From positions 1 through 9,039 of the forward strand of contig NZ_JBLKSS010000058.1 in assembly GCF_047607725.1 (NCBI RefSeq): 9,039 nt of DNA, read 5' to 3'. The notes beneath the pieces were generated by a model. It was not told where the DNA came from, ran no database searches, and saw only the letters and a list, made by a program, of their open reading frames with translations. The position numbers and the translations under genes are program-made. Shown here one piece after another: positions 1 through 4,615 of the stretch (positions within the stretch are counted from its first letter, which is position 1; each line of letters opens with the position of its first letter). Source of the DNA: JBLKSS01 sp047607725. GTDB taxonomy: Bacteria > Pseudomonadota > Gammaproteobacteria > Enterobacterales > Enterobacteriaceae.

Positions 1-141
1 ATTGTTCTCTGGCCGGCAGCGGTAGGTGGAAGCGACGAGCAGAAGAGGCGTTTGCTCTATAACGCAGTGACACGTGCGAAGGAGCGATGCATTGTCCTTG
101 TGCAGGCAACTGCCCACATGGACCTGCCTCCTTTCACATGA
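1..141 (+). CDS. C-terminal end of a UvrD/Rep-type superfamily I helicase (partial)
   Basis: The frame is open from the first base and stops with TGA at 139-141, giving the last 46 residues. The stretch LLYNAVTRAKERCIVLVQ (residues 18-35) matches helicase motif VI of the UvrD/Rep/PcrA superfamily, usually written L(L/Y)-Y-V-A-x-T-R-A-K, in which the arginine contacts ATP. Only about 17 residues follow it before the stop, which fits the end of a compact plasmid- or phage-type SF1 helicase. The start and the ATPase core lie outside the window, so substrate and role cannot be assigned. The gene ends 56 bp before an IS91-type fragment, so its native downstream context has been lost. Confidence 0.75.
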   Translation: MVLWPAAVGGSDEQKRRLLYNAVTRAKERCIVLVQATAHMDLPPFT

Positions 142-173
142 TACGTGTCCCGTTGGTTGTGTCGCATTAACTG

Positions 174-287
174 ATGAACTGGCCGAAAACAACACTGCCA
201 ATCTTTCTGAACGGCCATTACACCTTTATCAGTGAAGGGAAAGAACTCGATCTGGACGCTATGATTGAGGGACTGACGTTGTCATAA
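174..287 (+). pseudogene. Fragment of the small ORF preceding the IS91-type transposase
   Basis: The open frame runs from ATG 174 (MNWPKTTLPIFLNG) to TAA 285-287 with a TAA just upstream at 168-170, giving 37 residues. From base 198 on it is the same as the ORF fragment on the minus strand at 8950-9039. IS91-type elements often carry a short ORF directly before tnpA, and the TAA here lies five bases before the tnpA ATG, which fits that arrangement. The family is not recognised. The part before 198 may belong to the element or to the flanking DNA. Confidence 0.45.
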
Positions 288-337
288 ACCGTATGGCAAG
301 TCCGCAAAATTTTGGCGGCTTTCCGCTTACAACCCCA
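198..337 (+). mobile_element. Truncated IS91-type element fragment (140 bp)
   Basis: This stretch is identical to the reverse complement of 8900-9039. It holds the end of a small upstream ORF (open from ATG 174, stop TAA 285-287, ending DAMIEGLTLS). Five bases later comes the ATG (293) and first 15 codons of the transposase, MASPQNFGGFPLTTP. Identity stops after base 337, where the DNA changes to the plasmid replication region, so this copy is a stump. The left limit of the homology is unknown because the matching right copy is cut off by the window end. A copB-like repressor gene would normally sit near here in IncFII plasmids and none is visible; the insertion or a deletion next to it may have removed it. 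Confidence 0.8.
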
Positions 338-358
338 CATAGCGTATCTGCCAAAATA

Positions 359-388
359 AAAAGCCCGCTTGCTAGTCTGCGGGCTTTT
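359..388. terminator. Strong GC hairpin with A and T tracts, possibly a bidirectional terminator
   Basis: AAAAGCCCGC (359-368) pairs perfectly with GCGGGCTTTT (379-388) around a 10-base loop. On the plus strand the stem ends in TTTT, and on the minus strand it continues TTTTTATTTT, so it looks like an intrinsic terminator that works best for leftward transcripts. It separates the IS fragment from the repA control region and could stop read-through in either direction. Confidence 0.6.
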
Positions 389-392
389 CGCT

Positions 393-420
393 ACTGTGTC
401 ACAGTCCACGGGTAAACCCG
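393..420. promoter_or_regulatory. Two adjacent short palindromes upstream of the repA control region
   Basis: ACTGTG-T-CACAGT (393-405) and CGGGT-AA-ACCCG (409-420) are perfect inverted repeats three bases apart, directly after the terminator-like hairpin. They lie where the repA mRNA promoter and its operator would be expected. They may be repressor sites or RNA structure, but the sequence gives no direct proof of either. Confidence 0.3.
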
Positions 421-494
421 TCGTTCAGGCCGCTCCCCTACAGTGAGCTGGTGCCTGGCGTCAGAGAAAACAGTTTTTTCTGGCCCCAGAACGC

Positions 495-568
495 AAAAAA
501 CCCCGATAGCAGTAATCTTGGCAGATCGTCTATCAGGGCTTTGCGAATCATGTCTGCGCACGTATTCA
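495..568 (-). ncRNA. CopA/RNAI-type antisense RNA controlling repA
   Basis: The minus strand has a good promoter (-35 at 598-603, -10 at 575-580), predicting a start near 568. The transcript would end at a hairpin: bases 502-509 (CCCGATAG) pair with 530-538 (CTATC, one bulge, GGG), followed on the minus strand by six Ts (500-495). This gives an RNA of about 74 nt, close to the roughly 70-90 nt of IncFII CopA and IncB/IncI RNAI. The sense-strand hairpin tip is ATC-TTGGCA-GAT, and the TTGGC(A/G) loop is the hallmark of the IncB/IncI group. Such RNAs act in trans by pairing with the repA mRNA leader and blocking RepA synthesis. They set copy number and incompatibility. Confidence 0.8.
502..538 (+). 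promoter_or_regulatory. Structure I (antisense target hairpin) in the repA mRNA leader
   Basis: This is the sense-strand copy of the antisense RNA hairpin: CCCGATAG, an inner ATC-TTGGCA-GAT tip at 515-526, then CTATC-A-GGG. Bases TGGCA (519-523) in the loop are complementary to TGCCA at 633-637, in the loop of the hairpin that covers the repA start. In IncB and IncI plasmids the equivalent loops form a pseudoknot needed for RepA translation, and the antisense RNA prevents it. Confidence 0.65.
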
Positions 569-574
569 GGAAGG

Positions 575-603
575 ATACTAGCCGAATGAACATTAGCTTT
601 CAA
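575..603 (-). promoter_or_regulatory. Promoter of the antisense RNA
   Basis: Read on the minus strand, TTGAAA (603-598) and TAGTAT (580-575) are separated by exactly 17 bases. They match four or five of six bases of each sigma-70 consensus box. The site lies in the correct place for a short constitutive antisense RNA ending at the terminator near 495. Confidence 0.7.
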
Positions 604-660
604 GTGTTAGAACGCACTTCCACCCTCTGCTCTGCCATAAGCGCAGGGAGCGGTGGCTAA
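586..660 (+). CDS. RepA leader peptide (Tap/RepY type), translationally coupled to repA
   Basis: From ATG 586 the frame gives 24 residues beginning MNISFQVLERTS and ending CSAISAGSGG, with TAA at 658-660. The start has AGGAAGG at 568-574, 11 bases upstream. The same frame is open further upstream (ATG 550, GTG 451), so the exact start is uncertain. The C-terminus resembles, from memory, that of the IncFII Tap leader peptide, which also ends in ISAGSG. The stop overlaps the repA GTG (653-655) by eight bases. In this plasmid group, ribosomes reaching the end of the leader ORF open the hairpin over the repA start, so the peptide acts through its translation rather than its product. Confidence 0.65.
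   Translation: MNISFQVLERTSTLCSAISAGSGG
620..653 (+). promoter_or_regulatory. Structure III: hairpin hiding the repA ribosome binding site, with pseudoknot loop
   Basis: CTCTGC (625-630) and flanking bases pair with GCAGGGAG (643-650), interrupted by a wobble and single mismatches. This buries the Shine-Dalgarno AGGGAG (645-650), and the GTG start (653) lies at its foot. The 12-base loop (631-642) contains TGCCA, complementary to TGGCA in the antisense target loop at 519-523. This is the layout known from IncB and IncI plasmids, where the loop-loop pseudoknot activates RepA translation after the leader ORF is read. Confidence 0.6.
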
Positions 661-828
661 ACAATTTTCCCCTTCCCCGACTGAAAAGTACCCTCACACC
701 GCTTCAGTAACCCTTATCCGCGCTACCAGCCGCCAAAGGCGGATGCAGCCAAGCCGGCGATAGTCAAAGCCCTGGTCAAGGTGGCACAGAACAGTAATCC
801 GGCCCGCCATGAAGCCTGGTACGCCACG
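653..828 (+). pseudogene. repA: N-terminal part of repA, broken by two compensating frameshifts
   Basis: From GTG 653 the protein reads VAKQFSPSPTEK. The coding sense then moves to the next frame (691-825: PSHRFSNPYPRYQPPKADAA and onward through ALVKVAQNSNPARHEAWYA) and returns near 820-828 to the frame of the downstream RepA body. The first shift fits one A lost from the AAAA run at 684-687; the second fits one extra base near 823-828. Joined up, repA would be about 292 residues, close to the 285 of R1 RepA, which supports a single original gene. Because one change deletes and the other inserts a base, sequencing errors are as likely as real decay. Confidence 0.6.
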
Positions 829-1531
829 TCTTGACGTGAAAACCGGTCTGAAAAAACCGTTTATTAAACGGATGAACGCCCACCGGGCGCGGGCGGTTAA
901 CGCTCTGATGGTGGCGATGGCAGACCGGTTGAATATCGTCTCCGGCAAGGTGGAGGCCGGCGTCGAGCAGCTGTCCGACTGGTGTGGCCTGTCAACGGGC
1001 AGCGGCGCCAGGAAAAGCATCTCACGCGCCAGCCGGGCGCTGACGACACTGGAAGAGCTGGGCGCCATCAAATGCGAACGGGTGTGGGACGACAGCACGC
1101 ATTCCTATATCCCCAAGATTATCTGGGTCACCGAACTGTTCTTTGTGCTTATCGATTACGAGGTGGGTAAATTCCTGTCGGCACAGAGCCAGCAGCTGGC
1201 CTGGGAAAACCAGAAGCTGCGTGACAAAGGCGAAGGCCCCATCACCCTCAGCGAAGCCCGCCGTCGCGCCAAAGAAAAGCACATCAAGAACGCGTTTGAT
1301 TATCGCCTCAAAAAACGAGCGTTCAACAAGCAGCGTTGTCATGCGCGCAAGATTGATGAGATGGCGCCTGCACAGGCCCGGCATTCCATCATGAACGACC
1401 TGGTGAAGCTGCACAACAAGGACGAGCTGGAGGCGATGGGTCACCAAGGACTAAGGCGTCTGGTTGACCAGCGCTACCATGCCCTGCGCAAGCTGGCCGC
1501 CTCTACAGCCCCACCGCCAGACACCCCCTAA
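809..1531 (+). CDS. repA: Plasmid replication initiator RepA (IncFII/RepFIIA family), main body
   Basis: The open frame of 240 codons carries the RepA core: HRARAVNALMVAMADRLN, then CGLST and KSISRASRALTTLEELGAIK, then WVTELFFVLIDYE, and a basic C-terminal half rich in Arg and Lys. The same order is found in IncFII RepA (for example SITRATRALTFLSELGLI in R1). RepA initiates replication by acting mainly in cis at the origin just downstream of its own gene. The family has no catalytic residues to check. The ATG at 809 is only the first one in the uninterrupted frame and has no good ribosome binding site; the natural start is the coupled GTG at 653. Expression is likely limited by the antisense RNA at 495-568. 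Confidence 0.85.
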   Translation: MKPGTPRLDVKTGLKKPFIKRMNAHRARAVNALMVAMADRLNIVSGKVEAGVEQLSDWCGLSTGSGARKSISRASRALTTLEELGAIKCERVWDDSTHSYIPKIIWVTELFFVLIDYEVGKFLSAQSQQLAWENQKLRDKGEGPITLSEARRRAKEKHIKNAFDYRLKKRAFNKQRCHARKIDEMAPAQARHSIMNDLVKLHNKDELEAMGHQGLRRLVDQRYHALRKLAASTAPPPDTP

Positions 1532-1942
1532 ACTCTCTTTTGCCCGGCTTTCCGCCTCTGAGAAAATGATGCGCTTCACGGCGTAGGCTTCCGCACGCCC
1601 CTACCCCACCATTCCCCTTATTTTCACGCTTCTCCGCCGTCATTTCCTCCACCCCCACCCCCTAATTTCACCCAAACCGACCCCCAGTCTTTTTTATCCA
1701 CCAATAATAGATGCAAAGTAACTGTAACTACCTATTACAGAAAAAGATAATTAAGAGCAACGCTCTGGGNATAACCTCACCGCCAACCACACTCTCACCC
1801 CCTACCCCAAAAACCAAAAAGGGCTTCGCTTACAGNGGGCACGCCCGCGCTGCTCAGTCGTCCAAACCCACTCCTACCTCCAGCTACCCCAATTCACAAA
1901 CACCCAAACAAACAAGAAAAAATCCCGTCACCCCGCCCACAG
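1532..1942. other. Candidate replication origin (oriR/CIS-like region)
   Basis: This gene-free stretch follows repA directly, as oriR does in IncFII-type plasmids. TTATCCACC at 1694-1702 matches the DnaA box consensus TTATCCACA in eight of nine bases. It is followed by AT-rich DNA (1703-1765) that includes a small hairpin CTGTAA/TTACAG (1722-1740). The flanks are strikingly rich in C and poor in G on the plus strand (about 1590-1690 and 1780-1940), which also fits the CIS and origin region of this plasmid group. Two single Ns lie at 1770 and 1836. No convincing gene is visible; the open frame at 1711-1974 has low-complexity, proline-, threonine- and serine-rich composition and is probably chance. 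Confidence 0.55.
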
Positions 1943-1983
1943 TTCTTTTCTTCACCGGTCCGTTGGACCGGTGAAGAAAAGAA
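1943..1983. repeat. Perfect 19-bp inverted repeat with a 3-base loop
   Basis: TTCTTTTCTTCACCGGTCC (1943-1961) is followed by GTT and then its exact reverse complement (1965-1983). There is no T-tract after it on either strand, so it is not a typical terminator. Its place at the far end of the origin-like region suggests a cruciform, protein-binding or replication-linked site. Confidence 0.8.
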
Positions 1984-2410
1984 TTATGAATGCTATAACT
2001 AATGGTGTTTAGGTTTCGCTTTGGTGATTTTTGAAGGGTGTGTGTCGCTTTAATGTTCTTTTGTCTTCGACCCTTTGGCTTTCGTGTCGCTGATAGTTCG
2101 GTAGGGCGGCTTTCGCACTGCTCAAGCCTTTAAAAACCGGTCTGACAGGGTGAAGGGCGGGTATGGGGTGTCTGTGAGGACCGTANCGCCTGCGCCGGGC
2201 TTCGGCGGCATTTGAGTGTCGTGAACTATGTGACTCCATTTGCCGCCTCCTGTGCGCTACGCACACCTAGAGCCGTGCAGTTTGTCATCAAGAGATTCGT
2301 ATCTGCACACTGTTAATAAATAAAAAAGTGTCATCTCGTTTAATTTAATAGTTATAAATCACATTCGCCTGCCGTGATCAATATGGCGGTGGGTGACACG
2401 ACTGTTGGGT
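1984..2410. other. Non-coding stretch with small hairpins
   Basis: No convincing gene was seen; the minus-strand open frame at 2009-2266 reads as arginine- and histidine-rich nonsense. Small hairpins are TGC-GCCG/CGGC-G-GCA (2191-2210) and TGTGCG-CTA-CGCACA (2251-2265). The sequence GTGTCGCT occurs twice within about 50 bases (near 2042 and 2084). Bases 2310-2360 are AT-rich. One N lies at 2186. The position after the origin would suit a termination or partition site, but nothing proves it. Confidence 0.4.
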
Positions 2411-3387
2411 CTACCCCAATTTAGAGGGACCGCCCACAATTTTTTTCCGAGAAGGTTTTGTTTGTTTCATATAATTCTNCTTTGGCCGATCAGCGNCAGT
2501 CAGCTTTTTATTGCTTAATTCGTTACTGGTGTTAGTTTCTAATCTGGCTTGACGGAGTTGTGATGACGGCGCAACAATTCTAGGCCCTTTTCTTATGCCG
2601 TTGACCGGGGTAACCGGGGCCGCAGAAGAGACGCTGGACATCGCCATACTCTCAAACGGGAACCAAGCTTTTCTGCCACCGGTTGCCTTGATGCTGTCGG
2701 TCAGGGGCAAGAACGATTTATTATCGACCCTAGACTTGATGCATTGCTCGAAATCAGCCTTAGTGGCTTGACTTTTTTCTACCACTATTTGCAACGTCGT
2801 GCTTCCCCCTCAGCTTTATGTTGCACCACTTGCATTCGTTTGCCGTTCTCATCTAACCGCCTCAACACGTTTTCTGCTTTGGCAATGGCTACCCTTATGT
2901 TCGCCCTTGTTTGGGTTCTGTAATCGGTTGAGGTGCCAACATCGTGCCGGCCTGAGGAGTAAGCGGTTCGCATCATCTGATCTGTCGTGGTGGCATTTTC
3001 GCCAAACACAGTGCCTGCCTGGCACCCGTCAGCATTTTCATTTCCTGGGGGTGTTCTGTAGTAATAATTATTAATCGTATCGCCTTGGTGATTATTAATA
3101 TTACCGAATGAGATTCCTATATCGACGGCGGGTTTTTGCGTGATATCTGACCCAAGGTGAGCCACTGCAGGTTGAGGCGGCGCAATGTTGGTACAGCTTG
3201 ACGCGCTTCCTCCGCCAGAAACGTTGCTGGCGGAGGAAGCGCTCAAAGGTGCCATCCTATGCGAACTATTCTCGATGTTCGTAACATTATTGGACGGCAG
3301 AGACTTCGTCAAATTTTTATAGGGTAGAAGAGTAATGTTAATAGCAAAGCTATTTTTTCCAGTAGCTATATTGCAATATCCAGACAT
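2411..3387 (-). pseudogene. Unrecognised protein gene, frameshifted in the middle
   Basis: Two minus-strand open frames abut: 200 residues from ATG 3387 to TAG 2785, and about 127 residues in another frame from 2794 to TAG 2411. The first frame has GGGGG at 2804-2808; one more G there would join them into one protein of about 325 residues, reading HKAEG-GSTT-LQIVVEKSQA across the join. The N-terminal half is rich in Ser, Asn, Thr and Gly with few charged residues (MAPLSASSASNVSGGGSASS), has no clear signal peptide or membrane segment, and contains FGNINNHQGDTINNYYY. A helical basic stretch follows (IRVAIAKAENVLRRLDENGK). The C-terminal half is basic and serine-rich. Composition resembles secreted effectors or surface proteins, but no family is recognised. 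Its promoter would fall in the N block at 3397-3447. Confidence 0.45.
3203..3242. repeat. Perfect 16-bp inverted repeat inside the unrecognised gene
   Basis: GCGCTTCCTCCGCCAG (3203-3218) and CTGGCGGAGGAAGCGC (3227-3242) are exact reverse complements around the 8-base loop AAACGTTG. It lies within the reading frame, coding for the serine- and glycine-rich stretch around SSASNVSGGGSA. It is much more GC-rich than the neighbouring DNA. Confidence 0.75.
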
Positions 3388-3844
3388 AAATTATTCNTNN
3401 NNGNNNNGNNNNNNNNGNCTNNANNNNNNNNTNNNNTNNNNNTANNNTTTTATCTGGATCTTGTTATACAAAAGATTGAGAGACTTCCATTGTGAAGCAT
3501 CACCACGGTTGTGGGATGATGTATCATCTTAAAAATAAGTCATACATGCCATGTAATGGCGAATGAAGCAGTATTCAGAATAGTTATTTAGTTATGGCTT
3601 CGTACATAAATCATCCTTGAACATACAGTAATCATAATATTTTATTTTTTTTAATTTATCCTGCATTCAGGAGGTGTTCATTTAGTGAATATGTGAAGTT
3701 TGTTAATCTTATATTGGTATTACATCAAAATACCTCGCTCTATCTGGTGGATACAGCAAGTACTGAGGCCATGCCTGCATCTTCGTCTTCAAGTTAATTG
3801 ACTATAGATGTATATTCTATAAAATTTCGATACGCTAAAAATAG
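3388..3844. other. AT-rich gene-free stretch with an unresolved N block
   Basis: Bases 3397-3447 are mostly N and cannot be read. The rest is AT-rich and every frame is closed by frequent stops. Near 3514-3527 the palindrome GATGAT-GT-ATCATC occurs. A good ribosome-binding-like AGGAGGT (3669-3675) is followed only by stops, so no gene starts there now. This looks like intergenic or decayed DNA. Confidence 0.5.
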
Positions 3845-4039
3845 CCGTTACCGGCATCCCCCGGCGCAGATCCGAACGTGCGCTGCAACTCATCCATCTT
3901 CTACTTCGGGAACTGGCGTGAAATCGATGCATCGGGTGCGGGTGAAGCGCAACCAGTGCACAGAAAGCCAGATGGTTCAGGTCATTCGTGGTCTCTTGCG
4001 GGGGGAGTTTTTGAAGCACAATTATCCTATGAAAAATAA
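3845..4039 (+). pseudogene. Coding-like C-terminal fragment of an unknown protein
   Basis: After TAG 3842-3844 this frame stays open for 64 codons to TAA 4037-4039. It reads PGADPNVRCNSSIFYFGNWR and continues EIDASGAGEAQPVHRKPDGS to the end LSYEK. It has no start codon of its own and begins abruptly at the edge of a GC-rich island within AT-rich DNA, as the tail of a gene joined to unrelated sequence would. The mix of Cys, aromatic and Trp residues suggests a folded extracellular or pilin-like domain, but the family is unknown. A competing frame (ATG 3798 to 4121) crosses the same bases and looks less protein-like. Confidence 0.35.
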
Positions 4040-4209
4040 TGAAAATACGAGGGCCAGGAAAATGCTGGCGAAAAAAACGGTTTTTACCCGGAAAATTTAT
4101 TTTAACTGTTTGATTTTATAAATAAAATGCTCACCACAAAAAATAGGCTTTTGCGGTAAAAGGCGTAAAATTAATCAGAATATAAAATGTTATGCACTGA
4201 TAGCAAGAG

Positions 4210-4230
4210 TACCAGCTCTTACTACCAGCT
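4210..4230 (+). repeat. Direct repeat TACCAGCT upstream of the regulatory cassette
   Basis: TACCAGCT occurs at 4210-4217 and again at 4223-4230, a 13-base period, about 35-55 bases before the ATG at 4264. An AT-rich TATAAAAT-like box lies at 4181-4188 upstream. The repeat could be an operator or part of the 5' leader, but no matching regulator is known. Confidence 0.3.
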
Positions 4231-4263
4231 AATCCAAAACCTATCGTTAGTAGGAGTCGGACT

Positions 4264-4395
4264 ATGCAAAAGTCTACCTTCCGCGTGCGCATATTTGAAG
4301 CGCCCAGCACGTTAATTGCCCTGTTTGCGCACCATTCGCGCAATTTAAACACCCGCCAGCGTCAATCTCTCCTGAACGTGGGAGGTGCGCAATGA
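4264..4395 (+). CDS. Small 43-residue protein of unknown function, first gene of the ANR cassette
   Basis: The ORF starts at ATG 4264 with AGGAG at 4252-4256, seven bases upstream, and ends at TGA 4393-4395. The stop overlaps the ATG of the next gene as ATGA (4392-4395), a sign of translational coupling. The protein begins MQKSTFRVRIFEAPSTLIAL and ends TRQRQSLLNVGGAQ. It is basic and has no signal peptide or membrane segment. The family is not recognised, but the strong ribosome binding site and the overlap argue that it is real. It is shorter than most gene finders accept, so it may be missing from annotations of related plasmids. By position it may work with, or only couple expression of, the ANR regulator. 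Confidence 0.6.
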   Translation: MQKSTFRVRIFEAPSTLIALFAHHSRNLNTRQRQSLLNVGGAQ

Positions 4396-4615
4396 ATCGT
4401 TCCCTGTATGCTATGCGCATATCGCCCACTCTGCAGCGCAGTGTGAGCGTCATGGTCATTTCGATGAGGCAGAAAACCTGTGGCGTCAGGCCAGCGAACA
4501 GCCGGTGCAACAGGAAAATCGCGACTGGACTGCCATTCGTGCCAGAGTGTGTGAATCCCGCCGTCGTTTTCTGGCTGCTTGCCCCTCACGCGTGAAAAAC
4601 GAGGGTGTTGCATGA
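4385..4615 (+). CDS. ANR family transcriptional regulator (N-terminus probably frameshifted)
   Basis: The frame from 4385 to TGA 4613-4615 contains YAHIAHSAAQCERHGHFDEA, then ENLWRQASEQPV, then NRDWTAIRARVCESRR. This is the pattern of the ANR family (AraC negative regulators: A-x-x-A-x-x-E, G-x-x-x-x-A-x-x-x-W-x-x-A, then N-x-x-W-x-x-x-R-x-x-x-C). ANR proteins are short and bind AraC-type activators such as Rns and AggR to block them. The only start in this frame, GTG 4385, has no spaced ribosome binding site. The ATG at 4392 has a perfect GGAGG six bases upstream but lies in another frame (MNRSLYA). One added base near 4410-4413 would join MNRSLYA to YAHIAHSAAQ, so the natural start is probably 4392. 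The next gene overlaps it by ATGA. Confidence 0.7.
   Translation: MRNESFPVCYAHIAHSAAQCERHGHFDEAENLWRQASEQPVQQENRDWTAIRARVCESRRRFLAACPSRVKNEGVA

Noticed and set aside
369..397. Possible repA mRNA promoter TTGCTA, 17 bases, TACTGT
   Set aside because: Only three of six bases match the -10 box and the -35 lies within the terminator hairpin loop; too weak to call.
694..1098. Minus-strand open frame of 134 codons across repA
   Set aside because: It lies antisense to the clearly coding repA and reads as a serine/arginine-rich shadow with no family features.
1022..1447. Minus-strand open frame of 141 codons inside repA
   Set aside because: It is antisense to the RepA core, has no ribosome binding site context of interest and no recognisable domain.
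2009..2266. Minus-strand open frame of 85 codons as a repA4-like gene
   Set aside because: The composition is not protein-like, it contains an N, and no similarity to a known plasmid protein could be recognised.
3669..3700. AGGAGGT that might mark a gene start
   Set aside because: The codons after it are stops (ATT-TAG, ATG-TGA), so no ORF follows.
3798..4121. Plus-strand open frame of 107 codons
   Set aside because: It starts in AT-rich non-coding DNA without a ribosome binding site; the overlapping frame at 3845-4039 reads better as protein.
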